Part shown: in pieces, positions 52,289 to 64,000 of the stretch
How the letters are laid out: every line of letters starts with the position of its first letter
Position numbering within the stretch: position 1 is the first letter of the stretch
Source: Mesaphorura yosii
Taxonomy: Eukaryota > Arthropoda > Collembola > Poduromorpha > Tullbergiidae
DNA: 64,000 nucleotides
Direction: 5' to 3'
NCBI GenBank assembly: GCA_009869945.1
Contig: WIXG01000208.1
Coordinates: forward strand, 62,001-126,000
Notes under the pieces: model-generated
Told to the model about the DNA's origin: nothing
The model's database searches: none
The model's input: only the letters and a program-made list of their open reading frames with translations
Made by a program: the position numbers and the translations under genes

Positions 52289-54517
52289 TTTTGTTCACTC
52301 CTTCTGCATTTTCGTACTGTTCTCAAAATGTAATAGCCCTGGTTGTTCATTGTCAATAGTAAATGGGTTTAGATACAGGACAAGCGACTGAATCCGAAGG
52401 ACACCAATAAGCCTGGTCTGGCAAACGTCGTACATTTTTAGAACGCCTGAGACTGAGATTTTAATATGCAAACTGTCTTCTGGAAGAATTTAGTTCAAAC
52501 CTGGACTCGCCGATGAGCCTGTAATAATTTGTTCAGCTTTCGATGTTAGATGAAATTGAGATTATTCAATAACTTCTCGAGGTGTTTGGAACCCCAGTTA
52601 TGCATGTAGAGCAGAATAAAAGTTCCATTGTAATGTTTCTGGCCCTTGCACGCAGAAATGCAACTGATCATTTATGCGACTTTCACCGAAGGCGGACATC
52701 ACGAAAGAAGCCAAAAGTAGTAATTAAAAAATCGTAGGACGAAACGGCAAACGGGTCTATCCAATTGAAAATTGCATTTATTTAGTGAACATTATAACTC
52801 TTTGAAGAGTCATAAATCATAAACTAGTTCTTCCTTTAGTGTTGTGTTGTGCTTAGACTTACTGAGGAACTTTACGGTGGACGAAATCGTAAATGCGTTT
52901 GCAAAACCAGAATTGGTAAATCTGAAGATGACGAGAATCGATCACTCGACGGAGACTCCTGCTCGCTCCTTCCTTCCATCTTTTCAGTTTCACCAGTAAT
53001 AATTTGTGTCTTGCCTCTTACCACGATGGACTAACATAGCAAATAGCAACACTTTTCTCACTATGCAATTATTCATGAGTACGGGACTTTTTATACCGCT
53101 TACTTTTCAGATGATGACTACTTGACTTGAATGCTATTCTTTTGATAATAACGAATCAATCACTAGACTTTATGAAAACGTATAGTTCAATACAAGTAAT
53201 GCAACAGGTAAAATATATGATGTAATGCTTATCGTATTGTGGAACAGTACCTACTCTCGTCGGTCGAGTTTATTACATAGGATGTGAAATTAGTTTTGTA
53301 GAAGATGTAATTGTAGCTTTCTAGCTTTTGTTTATAGCGGTTAAGCATTTAAAGAGCCATGTGAGTAACTAGAGCTAGAGCTAGCAGTCGTTAATGCTAA
53401 CGTTAACGTACTTACACGATGTGCAGTTAGGAGCTAAGGTTTGATATTAAGCACCCAATTCTATAAGGACTAATCATCGTTGCATTTAACCTGCTCGTCA
53501 ATCAGCTGAACACTGCATCCAGATTGTAAATAAGAAAAGGAACCCAGAGCGCATTAATTGTTGACGCGCCGGAGCTGTAGAAATGAATACCAAAAATTAA
53601 ACAAAAAGGCTGTTAGAAATTGTGCATGTAGAGTAGAACGAGGCTGTGGCTGTGACTTAGGTGTCACGTCAGTAAATTATTAAGGCTTGCTATTTTTGTT
53701 TTCAGACGCAGTAGCCAAATTGAGCATTTATTGTTTTGACCTTTGACGTTCATGCTGTTGAATAGTACAATTACAAGAGTAAATATCACACGCTAGATTT
53801 TATGCAACCTGAAACTCGATCTTTAATGCATTTATCACACCGCTTACCTTTACACGTTATTTTTGCAATATTAACTGTACTATTTAGACTAATATTTATA
53901 CCTCTTGCTAGTGCTTGTCTTCAGCAGCAGACAACAAAGTGTGTAGAAATTTTAGTTTATAATTAGTCTAAATTTTTTATGAGAACGTCAGCGGCTAGCA
54001 CAAAGGAGTAAACCAGTAATCTGTACTTCTCGAGAAATAATAAAGTCGACTACTAGTTTCTGAATTGAAACCGAATCACCCATTTTGAGTGTCACTTATT
54101 CGCACACAAAATCACAGATGCCGTCTCTATCGTCTAATTTTAATTAAATGATTAGAGAATTTCAACAAAGGTTGTTGGAGGACAAAGATTTCAATCATAT
54201 GCGATCAAGCTTTCTTTGCGTTGGCTTTGGTTCAAGCTTTCAAGGAGCATCCTTGTCAACAGATTTTTAGGCTCCAATACGCACATGTTGAAGAGCACAT
54301 GCACATGTGCAAGTACCCTCACCAAGTATTCAATGCTTTTCAGCAAATTATTGACATTTTGTAGTAGTTGTAACTTTTCTAATTGTGGCACATTTAATCG
54401 CTATATTCAAGATTACCATTCCAAGCTTAGCACCCGAGCTCTGTGGTGGGGCCGTTTGATAATGAACTGAACCGAGCATGAACGTGATTCCGTGTGATAC
54501 GTGATAGTGAGAGAAGA
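52289..54517. other. HMG20 3'UTR and intergenic region before midasin
   Basis: About 2.2 kb with no coding exon that I can support. The first third is HMG20 3'UTR, up to the AATAAA at 52615. The last few hundred bases probably include the midasin promoter and 5'UTR. Short frames on both strands near 54200-54470 have no family features. Confidence 0.5.
52615..52620 (+). terminator. Poly(A) signal AATAAA, HMG20
   Basis: AATAAA about 330 nt past the HMG20 stop codon on the same strand, followed by a T/G-rich stretch. Confidence 0.55.
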
Positions 54518-57500
54518 ATGTCTTTGGGTATGGAAGTTGTAAATATTGCTGAGATGAAGACTCGAGACGAACTTCTAGAGTTGCTAGAAATTAACACAAA
54601 TGACGTGGTAAGTTTTGTAAGTGCAAAGGTGATGCGTGAAGCAGCGTGAGAGTGTTATTGCTTGCTAAATTCTTATCGCATTTGATAGGAGCTGCATTCG
54701 AATTCAGCTTCGATACTGTTCAAATGGATCGAAAAATTATCGGTGTACATCACGGAACCGCAATGGACCGAAATCATTGCCAATACATTTCCGTACCTTT
54801 TATCAACAATTTTGCGACGTGTCTGGTCCGCGAATAGCAATTGTAAAACCAAGAACGACGTTACTGAAAATGTGCTTCTACTCTCCAAAATAATAGGAAG
54901 ACATCCCTCACTAATTAGGTAATCCCACACAAGCTCACTTTATACACTGAATTTAACGATAAGCACTTGCTATGCTAAATGCCATAGATTTGCGACACAA
55001 GTTTTGCAAGAGATTGGATCCTTGATGAAAAATATAACTGGCCAGTCCTCAAGAAAAGTGTCGAAACGCTCGAGGAATGATACAGACAGGAAGGCGAATC
55101 TGGAACAACTACTATTTTCAACGTTACTCCTAGTGAAGTCCATCCATAATTACAAATACGTCATTTCGGATGTATCCCAGTGTTTGGACTATATGACAAG
55201 CGACGACGCGGTTATTAGATGGTGAGTGTAGATTTCTTTCTCGTCGATAATAACTTAACGCACAGCATTATAATAAAATTAACTGGCCAATGTGTACAGG
55301 TTGGCGGCAAATTATATTGGATGCGCCCTTAAACTTCCTGAATCCAAGCTAACTAAACTCAAAGAAGGAGGCAAAATTTCTATTTCACAAGATTCTCGAA
55401 TGTGTTTGGAGATGCAGAGTCTGACTGAACAATTTAGAGAACGAAAACTATTAAATGAAACACAAAATCTCCACTTGCCAATAAATAGTAAGTACCACTA
55501 CCGAGCCTACCAATACTACATTTTAAAGATTATGAGCATAATTTGTTGAAATATTTATTAGATATCTTGGAGCTGTCATCTATTGAAATGGAACAACTGC
55601 TTTCAGTTGGAGGCGTAATGATTCAGTTTCAGTTGCCTTCAAAATCAAGTCTTGGAATGAAATTAACTAACCAGATGCCGCTTTGCCAATTACCGTCAAC
55701 TGTGAACATTCTTCGAGAAATTGCCTTGTCCACACTGTGTCAATCTGCACCTGTTTGCCTTCAGGGGCCTGTTGGCTCAGGAAAAACACTCCTACTTCAG
55801 TATATAATGTCATTATTTCGACGCTCAAAATTTCCGCACAGTATCTCGGTTCAGATGTCAGATCAAATTGATTCAAAGCTCTTGCTGGGATCGTATCATT
55901 CGACTGATTTGCCTGGTCAATTTGTTTGGAAACCGGGATGCTTAACCAAAGCTGTGTTAAATGGATATTGGATTATTTTCGAAGATTTGGATGCCGCCAC
56001 AGCTGACGTTTTGACTCTCTTGAATTGTTTAATGGATAACGGGAAACTTACTGTACCTGGCTATGGAGAAATTCATAGTATTCATCCAGACTTCAGAATG
56101 TTCTCAACTTGCAGGACTCAGGTAGGACTGGTTTGAATTGCCTATTGCTGCAAGGCTGCAACTGGAGGAAATATCCTGGCAAGCAAGCTTTTGAAGCAAG
56201 TTTTCGTTCCATTTTAGGTTGGGAAGAGAAGTGACAAACTGAAGTCAGCATGGACAAAGCTGAACATTAATCATATTACAACAAACGAACTGAAGGGCCT
56301 TGTTTACGGGCTATTTCCTCATTTCAAACAAATAGCTGACAGACTGATTAGCATGTACACCACGTTGATTGAATTTACTTCAGAGTCATTTAATTCTGGA
56401 AGACTGATCACATTAAGGTTATTCTCACCATTAGCAAGTATTATGAAAACGTTTTTAATGGAATTTGTTTTCATATTTCTGTACACAGAGACTTTATAAA
56501 ACTTTGCCGACGAATTCCACTCCAACTGGATTTCAATAAACCGGAATCTGCCATCTCCATTTTCCAGGAAGCGTTTGATATATTCGCTTCTTCCTGGAAA
56601 TGTCAGACAAAGAAGCAGCAGATTGCAGAGATTATTGGCACACATTTGAACCTGCTGAAAGCTAAGGCTGAGTATTTCTGCACAGCCTACAAACCGAATT
56701 TGAGTATCTGCTGTAATACAAACTCAGTGACATGTGGGAGACATTCTGTTAAAATGATCCAATCGACATCCAACCTGATGGGGTGAGTAAAATTACAAAT
56801 CGATGACAGTATAAGGAGTGGAGTGTCACGAAAATACTTTTTTATTAGGGACAAACCTGCAGTATTTTCCCTCACAAAGCGGGCATCTTGTCTTTTGGAA
56901 ATGATTTGTGGTTGTGTCAAGCACAATGAGTCAGTATTATTGACTGGAGAGACCGGCGTGGGGAAAACATCTTGCATACAGTACCTTGCGAACATTCTAC
57001 ACCAGAAATTAATTGTTGTAAACCTAAACCGGCAAAGCGACTCTGCCGATTTACTTGGAGGGTAATACTTACACGTTTTTACATCATTTTAATGATCGAC
57101 CAGATGCTAACTAAACTAACTTCTTAGATACAAACCGGTCGAATTAAAATATGTATTTGGACCGATTCGGGAAGAATTTGAAAGCTTATTTGTACAAACT
57201 TTCAACAAGGAAGCCAACTCAAAGTTCTTGAGTCACATAATGACTTGTTATGCAAATCGAAGATGGAAGGATTTGGTAAAACTTATGTTCCATGTAGAAA
57301 AGGCTGCTTTACAACGTGTGCTGAAAAACAACCAGGAGCAAAGCAATAATCTTTTCGAACAGTAAGAAAATTAACGCATATCTTCATACTATGCAATTGG
57401 ATTTTCTCGAAATGACGCAATTACTGGCATTAATAGATGGACCACATTAAGCAATCAGCTATCCAGAGTCAATTTGCAAATTCAGCAAGGTGAAAGCCCG

Positions 57501-60500
57501 TTTGCCTTTGCATTCATTGAAGGATCCATTATTAAGGCAGTCAAAAACGGTAGGTTCTGTTCTGATTGATGATCTTGACTGGAAGTCTACTTCTGCATTG
57601 TTTGCATCTAATAATATTCTATTGCAAATGATACCAGGTTACTGGATTCTGTTGGACGAAATAAACCTTGCCAGCCCAGAAATGCTGCAGTGCTTATATG
57701 GCATTTTGGACGAGAACTCCAATATAAATTTAATGGAGAAGGCAGACGAAACTCCGATAGAGAAACATGTCAACTTCCGCCTCTTTGCAGCCATGAATCC
57801 GGCTACCGATGTAGGAAAGAAGGAACTTCCTCTTGGCCTTCGAAATAGGTTTGAATGCAAAAATTGATACTCCATATAGTAAGAACTCTACTCCTTAATT
57901 TTTGTTTTACAGATTTACGGAGTTCTATCTGCCTGAGCTAACCGATCCGTCAGAATTGCAAATGCTGGTCACTGAATACTTACGAGGTTTGTCTCTTTCA
58001 TCACAACAGGCAGAAAGCATTGTCCAACTATATTTGAGTGTCAGAAAGTTATCTGAGACTACTCTGGTCGATGGATCAAGCAAAAGACCGCATTACAGTT
58101 TGAGAACCCTGTGCAGAGCTTTAAAAATTTCGTCTTTGACATTGTATGGAAGCGTCAGCCGCTCTCTGTACGAGTCATTTTGTTTGAGCTTTTTGACCCA
58201 ACTTGACCGAGGTTCGCACAACCTCGTGGAATCAATTATTGCGAGGTAACGGCTGTTAACTTCATTGCAATTACAATTTGTTACGAATGCTATATTTCTT
58301 GGAAATCGCAGGCACATATTTGGTAAATCTGATATAAAATCAATTCTTAATCAATCATTGCCTACGCCGAAGCTGGGAAAATGGGTTGAAGTCGAAGGCT
58401 ATTGGTTATGCCAAGGAGATCATGATGTTAAACAAACAGAAATGGTATAAGTCTCACTGTTTCGAGTGGCTGCAACTTGAACTTAATCTGTTTCCAAATT
58501 AATTGCAGTACATTCTGACGTCAAGCGTCCGAAGAAATCTGAAGGACTTGGCCCGAATTGTTTCTGCAGGAAAACTGCCTGTGTTGATTCAGGGAGAGAC
58601 ATCCGTGGGGAAGACAAGTCTCATTCAATATCTCGCAGATTTAACCGGGAACCGCTGCTTCCGCATCAATAACCACCAACACACTGATCTCCAGGAATAT
58701 GTAGGATCATACCAGTCAGATGAAAATGGAAAACTAGTCTTCACAGAGGGTATCTTGCCAAACAAACGCTGTTATACCACTCAGTGACCAAAGCTGATGC
58801 TAATACAAATTTGTTGGACAGGTGTACTAGTTCAGGCGATGAGAAGGGGAGACTGGATTATACTGGATGAGTTAAATCTTGCACCTTCTGATGTTTTGGA
58901 GGCGCTGAACAGAGTGCTGGATGACAATCGGCAGCTATTCATCACTGAGACTGGACAACTAGTAAATGCGCATCCAAGATTCATGCTGTTTGCTACTCAG
59001 AATCCTCCTGGCTTTTATGGGGGTCGAAAATTGCTATCCAGAGCTTTTCGCAATCGTTTTGTGGAACTGCACTTTGATGAGATTCCAACAGCAGAACTTG
59101 AAACTATACTTCATCTCCGTTGTGCCATTCCACAGTCGTACTGCGCAAAAATAATCGCTGCACTTAAGGACCTGCAAGTAAGTAAAGAAATCAAAGGCTG
59201 AGTTGTCCAAGAATTTCATGTTCTTCGTACGAACAAACAGGTACGACGGAAGTCCAGTGCCACCTTTGAAGGGAAGCACGGGTTTGCCACGTTGCGTGAC
59301 TTATTTCGATGGGCTGAACGATACCGGTTGAGTGGCGAACAGACTGGACGCTTCTATGATTGGGATCAGCATTTGGCTGACGAGGGTTACTTGGTACTGG
59401 CTGGCAAAGTGAGGAAATATGGCGAAGCCGATGTAATTCGTGAGGTCCTCCAGAAGCACTTGAAACGGACCGTTGATCCACATAACTTGTTCACGTGTAA
59501 GTCCCTTTCATCGATCTTTTGGCATTACGTTCGGATTTATATTCTCAGTTGCATGCATTTTTCTTTTAGTGCATGACAAGACGTCTACGGTTACTCGGCC
59601 TATATTAGAGGAAGTGCTACGAATGGATGTTCCTGAGTTTGGTCATATTGTTTGGACGTTCCAATTGCGCCGTCTCGCAGTTCTGATCGGGAAGGCGTTG
59701 CAATTTAAGGAACCGATTTTACTGGTTGGAGAAACAGGATGCGGGAAAACTACCATGGTTCAGCTCCTGAGCCAACTTAGAAATCAGAAATTGTTTTCGG
59801 TTAGCTGTAATATGAACAGCGAGGGCAGTGACTTTATTGGTGGGCTGCGGCCTGTGCGCCAACATCTTGAAAATGTAAAATTAACTAAAGTATGTCAGAG
59901 TCGGATTGGATGGTTTCAACTTTTGTTTTTCCACTTCCAGGATGACCGTCTTTTTGAGTGGCTGGATGGGCCATTAATTGAGGCAATGAAGAATGGAGGA
60001 ATATTCTTAGCTGATGAAATATCTCTTGCTGACGATTCCGTTCTTGAACGAGTAAATTCGGTTTTAGAGCCCGAGCGGACCATTTTAATTGCTGAGAAGG
60101 GCGATGAAACTCCTTCCCTAATTAAAGCGGTCGACAGCTTTCACTTCATTGGCACGATGAATCCCGGTGGTGATTATGGAAAGAAAGAGGTGACTTTTTA
60201 CTTCGCCGCAGAATTTTGGCAAGATTTAACTTTTTAACATTTTGTCTCTTGTGTTTAGCTGTCGCCGGCATTGCGCAACCGATTGACAGAAATTTGGTGT
60301 GAAGTCACCACTGAGCTGGAGGATTTGGAATCTATAATTGAGCACAACCTCGATGGAGCACTTCGTGGACAAAACATTGGCAAAACTTTGATCTCGTTTG
60401 TCTCCTGGCTTCAATGCACCGAGCAAAGTATTCGCTGGACGGTTACTATTCGTGACTACCTGTCCTGGGTCGCCTTCACCAACCACACCCATTCGAACTT

Positions 60501-62130
60501 GGGTAACATTTCATTGAGGTCTACCATTCACCACGGGGCTTGCCTTGTACTGCTTGACGGTATTGGAAGTTTACTTAACATGGGTGAAAAGTAAGTGATT
60601 TATTGCTGCCGCACTGTCGCTTTCTCGATCCCAATTGTAAACCAATGTTATATTCTAGCTCAACACTCGTTCATGACAAGAAGATTGAATACCTCACGAA
60701 ATTATCTGAGATGACAGCAAATTATGCTGGTGATGACGATGTGCTTCAACCATCATTTATAATTCAAAATTCAGCTGAGTACATTAAGATCGGCAAGTTT
60801 CCAATAGTCAAGAACTTGGATCTCAGCAAGCATGCATTTGAAAAACAATTCACATTGAGTGCTCCCACAACTTCTCAAAATGGACTGCGACTTTTCCGAG
60901 CCATGCAACTATGTAAACCGATTCTACTGGAAGGGTCACCTGGTGTTGGAAAGACTGCTCTTGTGTCAGTGCTCGCTAAAGTTTGTGGATTTCCATTAGT
61001 TAGGATCAATCTTTCAGAGCAGACCGACATCTCCGATTTGTTTGGAGCCGACTTGCCAGTTGAAGGAAAAGACGGTGGTCATTTTGAATGGAGAGATGGA
61101 CCCCTTTTACAAGCATTGAAGACATCTTCATGGATACTACTGGACGAATTGAATTTGGCCTCTCAGTCTGTGCTGGAAGGATTAAACGCTTGCCTCGACC
61201 ATCGTGGCGAAATCTACGTCCCCGAACTCAACAGAACATTCAAAATATCCAAGACACATAACATCACAAAAATATTTGCGTGCCAGAATCCAGTACGTCA
61301 AGGAGGTGCCAGGAAAGGTTTGCCAAAATCCTTCTTGAACCGATTTACTCAAGTCTACATGGACGCGCTTACGTTGGATGATCTCAGATTCATTATGAGA
61401 ACAATTTATCCAACACTTGCGAAGACTTCAATTGATATTATGACCCATTTCGCGGATTCTGTGACCAAGGCCGTCAACGAACTGAACTTGTTTGCAAGAG
61501 TTGGTGCTCCTTGGGACTTTAACCTGCGAGATTTAATTCGATGGAGTGAATTAATGCTGAACGAGGAAGACGATGACTGTGACCCTCGTTGTGGCCCGTG
61601 GGCGTTTGTTGATTTAATTTACGGGCAACGAATGAGGACTTCAAAAGACGCGAGAAGAATGCTGCAGCTGTATTTGGAAACGACAAAATTGTACAACCGG
61701 GATGAAGAAAAGTCCCCTGTGCTCAAGTGTGGTGCTAGTGGATTGTTGTTGCTGAATGATCAATTCATTTGTGGAAACGGTTGTCTAAAACGAGGCAGTA
61801 CAATGCCGGGCTCTGATCAAGGCGACATCAGCAAGCAATTGATCCTGCTGCAAAGACAAATTCCGTCAATTGAAGCGCTTACCGTATGTCTTCAAAGAAA
61901 CTGGATGCCAATTTTGGTAAGATATTTCATGGTTCGATATTAAATATGGAACTCGGAAAGTCAGTTCGGAAATATCATAACTTAATGTGTCCTCAATGCA
62001 GGTTGGACCCAGCGGTTCCGGAAAGACTTCGGTCATTAAATTACTTGCTGAACTCTGTGGTCACAAACTTGAAATTATGACAGTCAGTCCTGAAATGGAC
62101 ACAATGGAACTACTCGGAGGTTTTGAACAG
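54518..62130 (+). CDS. MDN1: Midasin (MDN1/Rea1), N-terminal part through the start of AAA6
   Basis: Twenty-one exons join without a frame conflict to 2,058 residues (first exon 54518-54607, last 62002-62130), with introns of about 50-96 nt. Six Walker A motifs follow in order: GPVGSGKT near residue 317, GETGVGKT 630, GETSVGKT 1041, GETGCGKT 1348, GSPGVGKT 1687 and GPSGSGKT 2016. Walker B motifs include FEDLD (AAA1), LLDEINLA, ILDELNLA, LADEISLA and LLDELNLA. The ED order in AAA1 is normal for the family. Midasin is the giant dynein-like AAA+ ATPase that strips Ytm1 and Rsa4 from pre-60S ribosomes in nucleolus and nucleoplasm. Whole proteins have about 4,900-5,600 residues; here the linker, acidic region and MIDAS domain are absent. 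The last exon ends at a donor (CAG|GTTCGT) and no following exon is found in the remaining 1.9 kb. Confidence 0.95.
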
Positions 62131-62287
62131 GTTCGTACGCCGTTTCTTTGTGATAGAATTACAAGCATTAGCATCGGTAAAACAGTAATTCGAGTGATGT
62201 CTAGCAGTCTAACGTGCGTGTTCGAGGCTTAAATTCGTACCACAGTACAAGGCCTAAAAATTCAAGAAGCAGAAGCCAGATTTCGGT
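62131..62287. other. Spacer between the last midasin exon and the opposite-strand gene
   Basis: If the midasin donor at 62131 is skipped, the frame reads 33 more codons to a stop at 62232. Those residues do not resemble the AAA6 continuation, so this is taken as intron. The stretch lies between the convergent ends of two genes and holds nothing else recognisable. Confidence 0.5.
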
Positions 62288-62293
62288 TTTATT
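62288..62293 (-). terminator. Poly(A) signal AATAAA, right-edge minus-strand gene
   Basis: AATAAA on the minus strand about 40 nt past the TGA at 62331, ideally placed to end the minus-strand transcript. This supports the short terminal exon at 62331-62378. Confidence 0.55.
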
Positions 62294-62330
62294 ATTATCC
62301 AAGTAATCAAAAGGGTCTTTAAGATATTGT

Positions 62331-62378
62331 TCACCAGCGATTCTCCATGAGTGAGGTCGATCGGTCCTCCATCGAAGC
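62331..62378 (-). CDS. Putative terminal exon of the right-edge minus-strand gene
   Basis: A 48-nt segment after an acceptor (GTTGTATTTAG) reads ASMEDRSTSLMENRW and then TGA. It is phase 0, matching the phase-0 donor of the exon at 63595, and a poly(A) signal follows closely. Another frame of the same bases is also open, so the assignment rests on phase, acceptor and the 3' signal. Additional small exons may lie between. Confidence 0.5.
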   Translation of the reverse strand, partial: ASMEDRSTSLMENRW

Positions 62379-63594
62379 CTAAATACAACAACATAAAATT
62401 AGTTTTTTTTTACTACCATCTCATTGCGTACTACCGGACTACATATTTGGGCAAGCATAGCATATTTGTAGAGAGCAATCTCTATCTCTCAAATTTCATT
62501 TCACTTTCCAGCGTGCGTGTTCGTCGGAATTTTTCTCGTGGTCTTCTCTTCCTTTATTGTTGGAAGTGAAATTACATTACATAATTCTCAACGACAGAAT
62601 CTTGGTCTTAGAAAATAGAACTTTCTTTCTATGGTTGGTTTGAATTGTTTCTTGAGCGTGGAGCGCAAAACTATTCAATGGAAAACACAATAGACCGGTT
62701 TTATTATCAGAAATTATGAGACTGCATTATGATGGTACTTGTACTCTTGTGGCGCCTGAGCCGGAGGCAGAACTACGCGAGAGTGAAAGAGACTGCGGGA
62801 AGAAAGTACGAAATAATAACTACTCGTGTAAATAATCCCTTTATGGTTTAGTATCTCTGGTTTCGCTCATAATAGGATTTGTATTTATTAGTGCAGGCGG
62901 CAGGCTTATGGTCATTCAGGAAAGTTGTTGCATAAGACTGCTTTTCTTCCATAATGAAATGAAGTTCGCGTTGTAAACAATCATAAACCAAGCGGGTTGG
63001 CTAATATGGTTAAGCTTGTAACCAAGTTCTTCAACTTTCTACCGCACTCATTCTTGTGTTTCGTCGAGAGTCTAAAATTCAAGCGCATGGAACCACTTTC
63101 CATATTCTTTACTTCTCTGATTTACACGTTGATTTTTGAAGTCGCTGGCCTGATTTTGAGCTTGCGTGACATTTGAGATGAGCTGAAAAATATGAGGGAC
63201 TTTTCTACGTGTTCGGTGTCTTGTGGGATGTAAATATTTTAGTTGCATGATTCACTGTTTTCGCCCTTGAGCTGCGAACCTGCACCTCCGTAAATCATGC
63301 ACGGGCTCACCACGTCTTCACAGCGTCAGATTTACGTTCCCATGCTCTTCAAGCACCACTTCTGGAATGAATATTGTATTACTTGGCTGGACTAGAAACA
63401 AGTTTCTCCTTCCAAGTAATAAAATCCGAACAACGCTACGATATATGCAGCGAAGATGAAGCATGTAGTATGAGATGACTCGCCTAATGATCTAACCGAC
63501 TTGCTACTAGTCCGTCGGATCCGCATTTCTAGCATTATTTGGCTCGCTTTCTATAAGCCATGGTTGTGGTTGAGAAACAGATTAATAAACAAAC
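62379..63594 (-). other. Intron-like stretch of the right-edge minus-strand gene
   Basis: About 1.2 kb with no supportable coding exon on either strand. It is probably one intron of the minus-strand gene, and on the plus strand possibly also part of a long midasin intron. Confidence 0.4.
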
Positions 63595-64000
63595 CTGCTT
63601 CCTAAAAGCCATGTTCCGAGGTGGAAGGGGCGCCGGTGGCAGTCCAAGTTCAATGATTTCCTCTTCATCCGAGCAGTGCATCGGTGACATTGATCTTCCA
63701 ATCAGCAGCTCAGTTCCCCCGAGAGCAGCGAGGCTCGCGATGTGAAATCCACTTCCGGCTGCACCACCGCCAAGGCTTCGATTTGACTTAATTGACTTGA
63801 CAGAGGGTGTCCTCCTTAACTTATGGGCGATATTGTCCATTGATTTTGAACTGCCAAGCAACACATTCTGAGTGCTTGATGAACGCAGCTGATTGTGGCT
63901 GCTGGCCCTGCTCGATGCTAAATGTCGGTAGTCTGACTCGCGTCCTATCCCCGGATTATTGTGAATTGTCGTGATTGAGCTGTGCAGAGTTTCCCGACGG
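63595..64000 (-). CDS. Unrecognised Ser-rich protein, C-terminal exon, partial
   Basis: An open frame of 135 codons enters from the right edge and ends at a clean donor, AAGCAG|GTTTGT, in phase 0. The peptide is rich in Ser, Arg, Asn and Gly. It includes LRRTPSVKSIKSNRSLGGG, which looks like basophilic-kinase (RxxS/T) sites, then an acidic patch SDEEEIIELG and a proline-rich LPPAPLPPRN that could bind SH3 or WW domains. This suggests the disordered tail of a cytoplasmic signalling or scaffold protein. I do not recognise the gene, and a membrane-receptor tail is equally possible. Joined to the exon at 62331-62378 it would end in ENRW. Confidence 0.65.

Noticed and set aside
62131-62232. Read-through of the last midasin exon to a stop, as a natural C-terminus
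   Set aside because: A proper donor lies at 62131, the read-through residues do not resemble AAA6, and a midasin without its linker and MIDAS domain could not work.
1-64000. Retrovirus-like elements, CRISPR arrays, tRNA or rRNA genes
   Set aside because: None seen: no reverse transcriptase, integrase or capsid-like frames, no paired long terminal repeats, no regularly spaced repeats and no convincing tRNA arms.

Overview
The window is eukaryotic nuclear DNA from an invertebrate, most likely an arthropod; a crustacean-like genome fits but is not proven. Every gene I could assemble has GT-AG introns. In most genes these are only about 50-110 nt, with an AATAAA-type poly(A) signal downstream, and the encoded proteins are animal-specific. 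The first coding exon at 29.6 kb is almost identical to the N-terminus that I remember for Drosophila daughterless. I saw no operons, tRNA or rRNA genes, CRISPR arrays or intact mobile elements.

Layout. The left 30 kb is gene-poor. It holds the 5' end of a daughterless/E-protein bHLH gene on the minus strand (coding exons at 29.6, 28.8 and 27.3 kb), a putative Gln/Ser/Asn-rich exon at 16.7 kb, and a foldback-like inverted repeat at 3.0-3.4 kb. The bHLH exon is not in the window, so the gene probably runs off the left edge. From 30.7 kb onward the DNA is gene-dense: an SR-domain cyclophilin (PPIG/NKTR/Moca-cyp type, minus, 30.76-34.07 kb); an unrecognised 1,468-residue protein (minus, 35.08-39.96 kb); WDR37 (plus, 41.19-43.56 kb), divergent from the previous gene; an HMG20A/B orthologue (plus, 49.81-52.29 kb) with a likely 5'UTR intron; and midasin (plus, 54.52-62.13 kb), of which 2,058 residues in 21 exons are present. 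The last two pieces at the right edge are the 3' end of an unrecognised Ser/Pro-rich gene on the minus strand, converging on midasin.

The genes mostly serve nuclear functions: E-protein transcription, SR-cyclophilin splicing support, HMG20 chromatin repression and midasin in 60S ribosome assembly. They look like ordinary neighbours, not a functional cluster. The oddest point is that midasin stops inside its sixth AAA module. About 200 bp later an opposite-strand gene ends with its own stop codon and poly(A) signal. So midasin is either interrupted by a long intron holding a nested gene, rearranged, or misassembled. I found no convincing new defence or mobile system.
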